A DNA stretch of 16,669 nucleotides from AC-32 sp036265535 (GCA_036265535.1 DATAOV010000108.1:1-16669); one strand, 5' to 3'. Counted from the stretch's first letter, positions 6,298 through 13,455 are shown. Numbers and translations are program-made. Notes: generated by a model not told the origin, from the sequence alone.

Positions 6298-7460
6298 CCG
6301 ACCTCAGGTTCCTCACCCACGAGATCGGCTCGCTCGGCAAGCCGCCGTGGCTCGTCAAGACCTCGCAGGGCCGCGAGCTCGAGGAGTCCGACATCGAGCA
6401 CGCCCGCAGCTGGGGCGAGAAGGTCGGCGTCGAAGGACACGAGGAGCTGGTCGAGTCCCTCAGGAGCGGAGACGCGGACGCGGACGAGGTCGCGCGCTGG
6501 TCGAGCCGCTACTGCGTGCGCATGCAGGAGTCCGCCGGGGTCGAAGTCATCTGGGATGGCGAGCAGCTGCGCAGCGAGATGTACGCCTGGGCGATCGAGC
6601 ACTCGACGGGCTTCGAGCCCCGCGGCACCATCCGCAGCTTCGACAACAAGTACTACTCCAAGTCGGCGGCCGTCGGGCCGGTCGGGCTGCGCGAGCCGTA
6701 CCACAACGAGGAGTTCTCGTTCCTGCAGTCCGTGGCCAGGGCCGACCTCAAGATCCCGATCACCGGCGCGTACACGCTTGCGATCTGGTCCTACGACGAG
6801 CACCACATGCCGAAGGAGGGTCGGCTCGGCGCAGGCTACGGCCGCTCGCAGGAGATCGAGGCGCGGCGCGAGCTGACGCTCGATATCGCGCGGAACCTAA
6901 TCCGGCCGAACCTCGAGGCGTTGATCGGCCTCGGTGCGACCTGGATCCAGATCGACGAGCCCGGAGCCTCGACCGAAGCCGACGAGCTCGACCTCTTCGT
7001 CGAGAGCTTCAACGTGAGCGTCGAGGGCCTCGACTGCACGTTCTCGACCCACCTCTGCTTCTCGGACTACGACCTCTTCTTCCCGGCGATCGAGGGCATG
7101 GACGGCTGCCGCCAGTACTGCGTCGGCTTCGCCAACTACGACCGCCGGGAGCTCGGCACCTCCGGCGCCGACCGGCCCGGGTACGAGGTCATCTCCAAGT
7201 TCCGCGATCTGCCCTACGACCCGATCCTCGGCCTGGGCGTGCTCGACATCCACACCGACTTCGTCGAACCGCCCGAGCTCGTGCGCGACCGGATCCTCTA
7301 TGCCGTCGACGTCTTCGGCGATCCGGCGCGGATCCACGTCTGCCCGGACTGCGGTCTGCGAACGCGCAGCTGGGACGTGGCCTACGAGAAGCTGCGCGCG
7401 ATGGTCGAGGGCACGCGCCTCGCGGAAGAGGCGCTCAATCGCGCGCACGCCTCCGCGTAG
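6294..7460 (+). CDS. MetE C-terminal (catalytic) domain-like methionine synthase
   Basis: Predicted zinc methyltransferase that methylates homocysteine to methionine. The 388 residues correspond to the catalytic barrel of MetE. Seen by eye: IGS at 11-13 (homocysteine contact), DGEQ with Glu90 (cf. HGE), IDEP at 220-223 (Asp221), THLC with zinc ligands His253 and Cys255, and PDCGLRTR with the third ligand Cys353. The fourth ligand of MetE, a Glu in an LEFA-like strand, seems replaced by Gly278 (CVGFAN, with Cys276 two residues before). This may mean altered metal binding or a different substrate. Stand-alone catalytic MetE proteins occur in archaea and some bacteria and can use methylcobalamin; which donor is used here is unknown. 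It starts with ATGA overlapping the N-domain gene and ends before a terminator. Moderately sure of the reaction, very sure of the superfamily. Confidence 0.8.
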   Translation: MTDLRFLTHEIGSLGKPPWLVKTSQGRELEESDIEHARSWGEKVGVEGHEELVESLRSGDADADEVARWSSRYCVRMQESAGVEVIWDGEQLRSEMYAWAIEHSTGFEPRGTIRSFDNKYYSKSAAVGPVGLREPYHNEEFSFLQSVARADLKIPITGAYTLAIWSYDEHHMPKEGRLGAGYGRSQEIEARRELTLDIARNLIRPNLEALIGLGATWIQIDEPGASTEADELDLFVESFNVSVEGLDCTFSTHLCFSDYDLFFPAIEGMDGCRQYCVGFANYDRRELGTSGADRPGYEVISKFRDLPYDPILGLGVLDIHTDFVEPPELVRDRILYAVDVFGDPARIHVCPDCGLRTRSWDVAYEKLRAMVEGTRLAEEALNRAHASA

Positions 7461-7461
7461 C

Positions 7462-7477
7462 CCACGCTTCTCCGTGG
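7462..7477 (+). other. Small hairpin just after the methionine synthase stop
   Basis: CCACG (7462-7466) pairs with CGTGG (7473-7477) around a six-base loop, one base after the stop codon. An 8-base palindrome, CTCCGGAG (7481-7488), follows. Too short to be decisive; it may protect the 3' end of the message. Confidence 0.3.
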
Positions 7478-7495
7478 CCCCTCCGGAGCGTCGGC

Positions 7496-7501
7496 TATCC
7501 T
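7496..7501 (+). promoter_or_regulatory. Candidate -10 element for the LCP gene
   Basis: TATCCT fits TAnnnT. Initiation about 7 bases later, near 7509, would give a 35-base leader consisting almost entirely of the hairpin and T-run at 7511-7540. No clear -35 was found. Confidence 0.35.
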
Positions 7502-7510
7502 GAGTCCGGC

Positions 7511-7540
7511 GAACGCCTCGACGGGCGTTTTCGCTTTTTT
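7511..7540 (+). terminator. Intrinsic terminator (possible attenuator) abutting the LCP start
   Basis: AACGCC (7512-7517) pairs perfectly with GGCGTT (7524-7529) around TCGACG, extended by a G-T pair (7511/7530). A T-rich stretch follows, ending in six Ts (7535-7540). This is the best intrinsic terminator in the window and would end the atpD-atpC-methionine synthase transcript. It ends three bases before the ATG of the LCP gene, so that gene has no room for a ribosome site of its own. Confidence 0.72.
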
Positions 7541-7543
7541 CTG

Positions 7544-9526
7544 ATGAAGACGACGCTCAAAAGAGGGATCGGCCGCGGCGCCGAGGTCAACGGCAACGGT
7601 CGGTCGATTCTCCCGCCGGGGGCCCTGTCTCCGGTCACGCTGTACAGGCAGCCGCCCCCTCCGCAGCGAGGCCTCGGGGCGCAGGTCGGCCGCTTCTTCG
7701 GCTGGCTGGCGGTGACTGTCCTGATGCTCGTCGTCGGCCTCGTCGGTGGGTTCTACCTCTGGGCGCACGAGAGCGCGGCCGCGTTGCAGGCGCACTCCAT
7801 CGACGCGAAGCGGTCGCAGGCGCGCCTGGACCCGGTTCCCGACGCGAAGCAGCCGGCCGTGGCGCTCGTGATCGGCTACGACCACCGCGCCGGCGAACGA
7901 GGCCTCCCCTCACGCTCGGACACGATGATGCTCATCCGGGCCGACCCGACGACGAAGACCATTTCGCTGCTCTCCTTCCCGCGCGACCTCGACGTCCCGA
8001 TCTATTGCCCGGGCCAGACCGCCAGCGGAGCCCGCACCGGCCCGGCGACGGTGGTCGACCACGGCCGCATCAACAGCGCGTACGCGTACTGCGGCTCGAC
8101 GGGGGCGCTGGAGACCGTGCGCCACCTGACGAACCTGCCGGTCAACTACCTGATCAGCGTCAACTTCCTCGGCTTCATTGCCGTAGTCAACAAGCTCGGT
8201 GGGGTCTGGATGGACATCGACCGGCGCTACTACAACAAGAACGTCGGCACCGGCTCGACGAACTTCGCCAACATCGACCTGCAGCCCGGGTACCAGCGGC
8301 TGACCGGCAAGAAGGCCCTGGACTTCGTCCGCTACCGGCACACGGACTCCGACCTCTTCCGCCTGGCGCGCCAGCAGCAGTTCGTCTCGGCGATGCGGCA
8401 GCAGATCGCGAGCTCGATCGGGCCGAGCAGCCTCGTGCGCATCGTGAACACGATCGCCCACCACCATTTCCTCGAGATCGGCGTCGGCGCCGGTGGCGAG
8501 CTCAACCTCAGCACCGTCTTCAGCTACGCGAAGTTCGCCTACGGGCTTCCCTCGGGGCACGTCTTCCAGGTGAAGATCCAGGGCCTCAGCGGCTACAGCG
8601 AGCTCACGACCGACTCGACCAACATCCAGGACGCGGTCGACAGCTTCCTCCACCCGGACGTCGAGGCCCCGACGACGGCCACTGAGGTCGCGACCGGAAC
8701 GAAGATCCGCGTGCGCAAGCGGACGATCGCGCCGAAGCAGGTCACGCTCACGGTGCTGAACGGCAACGGCCGGCCCGGCTCGGCCTCGAATGCGAACTAC
8801 CTGCTCGGCCAGAAGGGCTACACGACCGTCCTGCCGCCGTCGGGCCAACCCGCCAATGCGCCCAACTGGAACTACTTCCACTCGAAGATCTACTACGACC
8901 CGGCGCGGCCCGGGAACGGGAAGCTGGCGGCGGCGCAGGTCTCCCGCCTGGTCGGCAGCGCCGACATCGAGGCGATGCCCGCGAACCTCGCCGCCCTCTC
9001 GAACGGGGCGCTGATCATGGTCATCGTGGGCTCGACCTTCCACGACCAGCTCGCGCCGGTCGTGATCCCCACGCGCCCCACGCGGCAGCCGCCGAACGTC
9101 CGCTTCGATCCGTCCGAGACCTACTCGACGCTGTTCAAGCTCCGGAAGCGGCTGCCCTTCCGTCTGGAGGTTCCGAGGGTGCTCGAGCGCAGCTCGTACC
9201 TCGACTCGGGTACGGGGGAGACGCCGTGGCGCGTCTACGAGCTCGGCGGGCAGCCGACGCTGCGGTTGACCTACCGCACCGGCTCGACCGAGTACTGGGG
9301 TATCCAGATGACGCGCTGGGCGGACGCGCCGACCCTCGCCGACAAGAGCCTCACCCAGCGGCTCGGCGGCCGCACCTTCGACCTCCATTACTCGGGTTCG
9401 CACCTGCACATGGTCGTGCTCCGCGACAACGGTGCGACCTACTGGGTCGTGAACACCCTGCTCGACTCGCTCTCGAACGAGACGATGCTCGCGATCGCCC
9501 GAGGCCTGCGCCCGATGGGCCGGTAG
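7544..9526 (+). CDS. LytR-CpsA-Psr (LCP) family cell-wall glycopolymer ligase
   Basis: A 660-residue membrane-anchored enzyme. LCP proteins transfer lipid-linked wall polymers onto peptidoglycan outside the membrane. A cytoplasmic N-terminus of about 48 residues precedes one helix at about 49-73. The LCP domain covers about 100-290, with RSDTM (Arg124, Asp126), SFPRD (Arg147, Asp148) and RYRHTDSDLFR (263-273) supplying the conserved pyrophosphate- and metal-binding residues. A LytR_C domain begins near VTLTVLNGNGRPGSASN (from 400). Beyond about 500 is a further region of about 160 residues with no domain I recognise. The start ATG gives MKTTLKRGIGRG; longer in-frame reading upstream runs through the methionine synthase gene in the wrong frame and is rejected. 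There is no ribosome site, and a terminator-like hairpin sits directly upstream. Sugar-nucleotide genes follow, which fits wall-polymer work. Confidence 0.92.
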   Translation: MKTTLKRGIGRGAEVNGNGRSILPPGALSPVTLYRQPPPPQRGLGAQVGRFFGWLAVTVLMLVVGLVGGFYLWAHESAAALQAHSIDAKRSQARLDPVPDAKQPAVALVIGYDHRAGERGLPSRSDTMMLIRADPTTKTISLLSFPRDLDVPIYCPGQTASGARTGPATVVDHGRINSAYAYCGSTGALETVRHLTNLPVNYLISVNFLGFIAVVNKLGGVWMDIDRRYYNKNVGTGSTNFANIDLQPGYQRLTGKKALDFVRYRHTDSDLFRLARQQQFVSAMRQQIASSIGPSSLVRIVNTIAHHHFLEIGVGAGGELNLSTVFSYAKFAYGLPSGHVFQVKIQGLSGYSELTTDSTNIQDAVDSFLHPDVEAPTTATEVATGTKIRVRKRTIAPKQVTLTVLNGNGRPGSASNANYLLGQKGYTTVLPPSGQPANAPNWNYFHSKIYYDPARPGNGKLAAAQVSRLVGSADIEAMPANLAALSNGALIMVIVGSTFHDQLAPVVIPTRPTRQPPNVRFDPSETYSTLFKLRKRLPFRLEVPRVLERSSYLDSGTGETPWRVYELGGQPTLRLTYRTGSTEYWGIQMTRWADAPTLADKSLTQRLGGRTFDLHYSGSHLHMVVLRDNGATYWVVNTLLDSLSNETMLAIARGLRPMGR

Positions 9527-9529
9527 GCT
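9524..9529 (+). promoter_or_regulatory. Candidate -10 element for a leaderless ugd transcript
   Basis: TAGGCT ends exactly 7 bases before the GTG start, the spacing also seen before ahcY and secA. There is no Shine-Dalgarno sequence. Its TAG is also the stop codon of the LCP gene, so part of the match is forced by coding. No -35 was recognised. Confidence 0.42.
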
Positions 9530-9536
9530 CCGCCGC

Positions 9537-10880
9537 GTGGTGAGAGACAAAAAACCTGCAATCGGGGTTTTCGGGGCCGGTTGGGTCGGGCTGGTCACGG
9601 GTGCCTGCCTGGCCGAAATCGGTCACGAGGTCGTCATCCGCGACGTTCTACCCGAGCGCATAGAAGCGCTGCGGGCGGGCCGCGTGCCGCTCCACGAGCC
9701 GGGCCTGGACGAGCTCCTCGAACGCAACCGGGAACGGCTGACGTTCACGACTGAGCTCGACGAGGTCGTGTCCGCCCAGATCATGTTCGTCTGCGTCGGG
9801 ACGCCGCCCACCTACTCCGGCGACGCCGATCTCTCGGCGGTCTGGTCGGTCGTCGACGAGCTCCCGGGGCTCGAGGAGCGGGCGATCCTCGTGATGAAGA
9901 GCACGGTGCCCGTCGGTACCGGCGAGAGGGTTCGCGCTGCCCTCGATGCACGCGAGCTTGCTCACATCGGCTACGTCTCCAATCCCGAGTTCCTCTCGGA
10001 GGGCAGCGCCGTCCAGGACTTCATGAAGCCCGACCGGATCGTCGTCGGCGCCTTCGCGGAGGCCGATGCCGGTGTCGTCGCGTCGCTCTATGAGCCCCTC
10101 GGTGCGCCCATGGTGCGGGCCGACGTCGCCTCCGCCGAGATGATCAAGCTCGCCGCCAACGCCTTTTTGATGACGCGGATCAGCTTCATCAACGAGATCG
10201 CGAACGTCTGCGAGGCGACCGGCGCCGACGTGGAGCAGGTCGCGAAGGGGGTCGGCCTCGACCACCGGCTCGGGCCGCACTTCCTCCGCGCCGGGATCGG
10301 CTGGGGCGGCAGCTGCTTTCCCAAGGACGGTGTTGCGTTGAAACAGCTCGCGTCGAACTCCGGCTACCACTTCCAGCTCCTGAGCGCCGTGATCGAGGTG
10401 AACGAGCTCCAGAAGCGGCGCGTCGTCGGCAAGCTCGAAAAGCACGTGGGCAAGCTGCGCGGGAAGACGGTTGCTTTGCTCGGCCTCGCTTTCAAGCCGA
10501 ACACGGACGACATGCGGGAGGCGCCGTCGCTGGTGCTGGCTTCCCGGCTGCTCGCCGAGGGTGCCGAGGTCCGCGCCTGGGACCCGGTCGCGGACGCGAG
10601 CAGCGTCCTGCAGGGCGTCACCTTCTGCGAGACCGTGCTCGACGCCGTCACCGGCGCCGACGCGGCCGTGATCGTGACCGAGTGGGATGAACTGAAGGGT
10701 CTCGCCTCTGAGGACGTGCGGCGAGCGATGCGACGGCCCGTGATCGTCGACGGCCGCAACCTCCTCGATCCGCAGCAGGCGCGCTCGGCGGGCTTCCTCT
10801 ACGAGGGAATCGGCCGCGCATCCTCGCCGCTCGCGGCGCTCCCCGAGACCGAGGAGCGCGAGCCTCAGCTCGAGGCCTAG
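9537..10880 (+). CDS. ugd: UDP-glucose/GDP-mannose dehydrogenase family protein (probable UDP-glucose 6-dehydrogenase)
   Basis: Cytoplasmic NAD-dependent enzyme that oxidises a nucleotide sugar twice to the uronate, most often UDP-glucose to UDP-glucuronate. The 447-residue length is typical. The N-terminal Rossmann domain has GVFGAGWVGL at 10-19. FVCVGTPP, STVPVGTG and NPEFLSEGSAVQDF follow, then the central helical domain with KLAANAFLMTRISFINE, the catalytic GGSCFPKD (Cys260), and the C-terminal domain with LGLAFKPNTDDMREAPS. The specificity could also be GDP-mannose or UDP-N-acetyl sugars. The GTG at 9537 is followed by a second in-frame GTG at 9540; either could be used. The gene lies 10 bases after the LCP stop with no ribosome site, but with a TAGGCT hexamer at leaderless spacing. 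It probably feeds the wall polymer attached by the LCP enzyme. Confidence 0.9.
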   Translation: MVRDKKPAIGVFGAGWVGLVTGACLAEIGHEVVIRDVLPERIEALRAGRVPLHEPGLDELLERNRERLTFTTELDEVVSAQIMFVCVGTPPTYSGDADLSAVWSVVDELPGLEERAILVMKSTVPVGTGERVRAALDARELAHIGYVSNPEFLSEGSAVQDFMKPDRIVVGAFAEADAGVVASLYEPLGAPMVRADVASAEMIKLAANAFLMTRISFINEIANVCEATGADVEQVAKGVGLDHRLGPHFLRAGIGWGGSCFPKDGVALKQLASNSGYHFQLLSAVIEVNELQKRRVVGKLEKHVGKLRGKTVALLGLAFKPNTDDMREAPSLVLASRLLAEGAEVRAWDPVADASSVLQGVTFCETVLDAVTGADAAVIVTEWDELKGLASEDVRRAMRRPVIVDGRNLLDPQQARSAGFLYEGIGRASSPLAALPETEEREPQLEA

Positions 10881-10933
10881 GGCTCCTCACGTGAACTCGA
10901 CGAATTCATCTCGGTCGACCGGTCAGTTCCGAC

Positions 10934-10960
10934 GGACGCCCGGGCGCAGCCCGAGCGTCC
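10934..10960 (+). terminator. Strong GC hairpin after ugd
   Basis: GGACGC-C-CGGGC (10934-10945) pairs with GCCCG-A-GCGTCC (10949-10960): 11 pairs with one C-A mismatch and a GCA loop. No T-tract follows. It lies midway in the 108-base gap before the next gene, which also holds the palindrome CGGTCGACCG. It could be a factor-dependent terminator, a 3' stabiliser or a leader structure. Confidence 0.5.
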
Positions 10961-10988
10961 TGACGACGGCACCGCAAGCGGTTCCTTA

Positions 10989-11690
10989 GTGGAAGCGATC
11001 ATCCTCGCGGGTGGGAAGGCGGAGCGCCTCGGCGACGCCGCGGCCGGACGGCCGAAGGCGCTGGTAGAGGTCGCCGGGCGTCCGCTGGCCGCCTACCAGG
11101 TCGACCAGCTCGCGAGGGCCGGCGTGGAGCGTGTCCTGGTCAGCTGCGCGGCCGGGCAGGAGGAGCTGTTCGTGGAGGCGCTCGGCGGCCTCGGGCCCGA
11201 GGTGGTGCCCGTCCCGGAGCCGGAGCCATTGGGCCGTGGCGGAGGCATCCGTCTGGCGACGACTGCTCGGACCGAGGACGGCGATGTCTTCGCGCTGAAC
11301 GGCGACGAGCTGGTTGACGTCGACCTCGGCGAGCTGCTGGCTCTCCATCGCAAGCGCGAGGCCGCCGCGACGATCACCGTCGTGCCGCTGCGATCGCCCT
11401 TCGGCGTCGTCGACCTCGATGATGACCTGGTCACCGGCTTCCGCGAGGCGCCACGCCTCGAGCACTGGGTCAGCTGTGGCGTCTACGTCTTAGGCGAAGA
11501 GGCGATCGAACGGCTGCCGGAGCGGGGTGACCACGAGACGACCACCTTCCCAGAGCTCGCGGTAGAAGGTCGTCTGAGAGCCCTACGGCACGAAGGAATT
11601 TGGTTGACGGTCAACACCCCGAAGGACCTGCGCGTCGCCGACGACTACCTCGCGGAAAACCCCGGCTGGCCGGCAGGCTCGCGTGGGTAG
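10989..11690 (+). CDS. Sugar-phosphate nucleotidyltransferase (GT-A fold)
   Basis: Predicted enzyme that joins a sugar 1-phosphate to an NTP to give an activated sugar. The 233-residue protein opens with the nucleotide-binding signature ILAGGKAERLG (residues 5-15) and RPKALVEVAGRPL (21-33). ALNGDELV holds the likely metal-binding Asp106, and WVSCGVYVLG is the sugar-side strand. It resembles mannose-1-phosphate guanylyltransferase and HddC-like heptose enzymes more than the thymidylyltransferase further down. Because a mannose-6-phosphate isomerase-like cupin follows after 27 bases, a GDP-mannose or related product is a reasonable inference; the base and sugar cannot be fixed from sequence. 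The GTG start is the only one that keeps the full N-terminal motif. No good ribosome site is visible. Confidence 0.85.
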   Translation: MEAIILAGGKAERLGDAAAGRPKALVEVAGRPLAAYQVDQLARAGVERVLVSCAAGQEELFVEALGGLGPEVVPVPEPEPLGRGGGIRLATTARTEDGDVFALNGDELVDVDLGELLALHRKREAAATITVVPLRSPFGVVDLDDDLVTGFREAPRLEHWVSCGVYVLGEEAIERLPERGDHETTTFPELAVEGRLRALRHEGIWLTVNTPKDLRVADDYLAENPGWPAGSRG

Positions 11691-11701
11691 CGCGAGGGTG
11701 G

Positions 11702-11707
11702 TAGGTT
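11702..11707 (+). promoter_or_regulatory. Candidate -10 element before the cupin gene
   Basis: TAGGTT lies 10 bases before the GTG at 11718 and 12 bases after the previous stop codon. The spacing differs from the exact 7 seen at three other genes, so support is weaker. Confidence 0.25.
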
Positions 11708-11717
11708 CGCGCGGCTC

Positions 11718-12131
11718 GTGGCCGGGCGTGACCATTTGACCTCCCCCAACCTCGGCGGGCTCGACAGATTCGTGACCGAGCCCACGAAGGTGGACAAGCC
11801 ATGGGGTCACGAGCTGATCTGGGCCGTCGCCGACGAGTATGCGGGGAAGATCCTCTTCGTCAAGGCGGGACAGTCGCTGAGCCTCCAGTTCCACAACGTC
11901 AAGGACGAGGCCTGGTACGTCCTTGACGGGCGTGCGCAACTGGAGGTCGGCGGCCCGGGCGAACGCATGCTCAACAGCGATGTGATCGGGCCGGGGGAGG
12001 CCTTTCGCTTCCCGCCCGGGACCGTGCACCGCCTGACTGCCCTGGAGGACACGAGGATCGTGGAGGTCTCGACGCCGCAGCTCGACGACGTCGTCCGGCT
12101 CGAGGACCGGTACGGCCGCACGACGGAATAG
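11718..12131 (+). CDS. Mannose-6-phosphate isomerase type II-like cupin
   Basis: A 137-residue single-domain cupin that matches the C-terminal isomerase domain of bifunctional ManC-type proteins: KPWGHELIW, then LSLQFHNVKDEAWYVLDG (metal candidates His59, Glu64, with Asn60 in place of the second His), then PPGTVHRL (His104), and a VRLEDRYGR ending. The family converts mannose 6-phosphate and fructose 6-phosphate or acts as a related sugar-phosphate isomerase. With the nucleotidyltransferase just upstream, the pair looks like a bifunctional ManC divided into two genes. The start is uncertain. The GTG at 11718 adds 18 residues not typical of the family, and a GTG at 11772 (start MTEPTKVDKPWG) would begin right at the conserved part. 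Confidence 0.82.
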   Translation: MAGRDHLTSPNLGGLDRFVTEPTKVDKPWGHELIWAVADEYAGKILFVKAGQSLSLQFHNVKDEAWYVLDGRAQLEVGGPGERMLNSDVIGPGEAFRFPPGTVHRLTALEDTRIVEVSTPQLDDVVRLEDRYGRTTE

Positions 12132-12160
12132 CCGGGCTCCGAGGATTCGCCGTCTCTGAT

Positions 12161-12166
12161 TAGACT
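12161..12166 (+). promoter_or_regulatory. Candidate -10 element for a leaderless ahcY transcript
   Basis: TAGACT lies exactly 7 bases before the ahcY GTG, in the spacer after the cupin gene and outside any coding sequence, so coding does not explain it. No Shine-Dalgarno sequence is present. TG at 12157-12158 might act as an extended element. No -35 match was found. Confidence 0.5.
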
Positions 12167-12173
12167 GCCGCGC

Positions 12174-13442
12174 GTGGCAACCACGAAGCGCTTTGATGTC
12201 AAGGATCTGAAGCTCGCGCCCGAGGGGTCGAGCCGGATCGAGTGGGCCGACCGGCAGATGCCGGTCCTGGCCGCGATCCGGGAGCGCTTTGCCCGCGAGC
12301 AGCCCTTGGCGGGTTACCGGATTTCCGCCTGCCTTCACGTCACGAGCGAGACCGCGAACCTCATGCGCACCCTCAAGGAGGGTGGCGCGGACGTCGTGCT
12401 GTGCGCCTCGAACCCGCTCTCGACGCAGGACGACGTCGCGGCCGCGCTGGTAGAGGAGTTCGACATCTCCGTCTTCGCGATCAAGGGCGAGGACAACGAC
12501 ACGTACTACCAGCACATCGAGGCCGCGGTCGACCACAAGCCCCAGCTGACGATGGACGACGGCGCCGACGTGATCGGCGTCCTTCATTCGCATCGGCGCG
12601 AGCAGCTCGGCGACATCATCGGCGCCACGGAGGAGACCACCACCGGCGTGATCAGGCTGAAGGCTCTGGAGCGCGACGGGGCGCTCGGCTTCCCGGTGAT
12701 CGCGGTGAACGACGCCAAGACCAAGCACTTCTTCGACAATCGGTACGGCACCGGCCAGTCGACGATCGACGGGATCATTCGGGCGACGAACATCCTGCTC
12801 GCCGGGCGGCGGTTCGTCGTTGCCGGCTACGGCTGGTGTGGGCGCGGCGTGGCGATGCGGGCAAAGGGGATGGGGTCGCACGTGATCGTGACCGAGGTCG
12901 ACCCGCTGCGGGCCCTCGAGGCAGTGATGGACGGCTACGAGGTGCTGCCCATGGAGCGCGCAGCGCAGGTCGGCGACATCTTCGTCACCGCCACGGGCGA
13001 CAAGGCCGTAATCACGCGCGAGCACATCCTGCAGATGAAGGACGGAGCGATCCTGGCGAACACGGGCCACTTCAACGTCGAGATCGAGATCCCGGCTCTG
13101 CGCTCCCTCGCGGTCGAGACGCGGACGCTGCGGCAGTTCGTGGACGAGTTCAAGCTCGAGGACGGGCGCCGCATCTACCTGATCGCGGACGGCCGGCTGG
13201 TCAACCTCTCTGCCGCCGAGGGCCATCCGGCCCAGGTGATGGACATGTCGTTCGCGAATCAGGCCTTCTCGGCGGAGTACGTGGTCGGAAACGCCACGAG
13301 CCTCGAGCGCAAGGTCTACCCGGTGCCGGAGGAGATCGACACCGAGATCGCGCGGCTCAAGCTCGAGACGATGGACGTGGCCATCGACGAGCTCACCGAG
13401 GAGCAGGCCAAGTACCTGGCTTCTTGGGACGAAGGCACGTAG
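12174..13442 (+). CDS. ahcY: Adenosylhomocysteinase (S-adenosyl-L-homocysteine hydrolase)
   Basis: Cytoplasmic NAD-containing enzyme that splits S-adenosylhomocysteine into adenosine and homocysteine, relieving inhibition of methyltransferases. The 422-residue length matches the shorter form that lacks the ~40-residue insert of many bacterial enzymes. Visible signatures are LHVTSETANLMRTLKEGGA, CASNPLSTQDDVAAAL, VNDAKTKHFFDNRYGTGQST (Lys184, Asp188, Asn189 correspond to the catalytic Lys, Asp and Asn), the NAD-binding GYGWCGRG at 218-225, TGDKAVI, and NTGHFNVEIE. Its product is the substrate of the methionine synthase pair about 5 kb upstream. Its direct neighbours are sugar-nucleotide genes. 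The GTG start gives a normal N-terminus; a TAGACT hexamer 7 bases before it and no ribosome site suggest a leaderless message. Also called sahH. Confidence 0.96.
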   Translation: MATTKRFDVKDLKLAPEGSSRIEWADRQMPVLAAIRERFAREQPLAGYRISACLHVTSETANLMRTLKEGGADVVLCASNPLSTQDDVAAALVEEFDISVFAIKGEDNDTYYQHIEAAVDHKPQLTMDDGADVIGVLHSHRREQLGDIIGATEETTTGVIRLKALERDGALGFPVIAVNDAKTKHFFDNRYGTGQSTIDGIIRATNILLAGRRFVVAGYGWCGRGVAMRAKGMGSHVIVTEVDPLRALEAVMDGYEVLPMERAAQVGDIFVTATGDKAVITREHILQMKDGAILANTGHFNVEIEIPALRSLAVETRTLRQFVDEFKLEDGRRIYLIADGRLVNLSAAEGHPAQVMDMSFANQAFSAEYVVGNATSLERKVYPVPEEIDTEIARLKLETMDVAIDELTEEQAKYLASWDEGT

Positions 13443-13455
13443 CCACTCTTTCGGC

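Noticed and set aside
6170..7543. In-frame upstream extension of the LCP gene to a 1118-codon protein
   Set aside because: The first 458 codons run across the methionine synthase genes in the wrong frame, are Arg/Pro-rich, and cross a terminator. The real protein begins at ATG 7544.
7910..9598. Long open frame of 562 codons on the - strand opposite the LCP gene
   Set aside because: It mirrors a strongly supported LCP gene. The translation is rich in Arg, Val, Asp and Glu without any domain, as expected from the antisense of GC-rich coding DNA.
11583..13226. Long open frame of 547 codons on the - strand opposite ahcY, the cupin and the nucleotidyltransferase end
   Set aside because: It spans three well-supported genes and their gaps and shows no motif; it is a GC-bias shadow.
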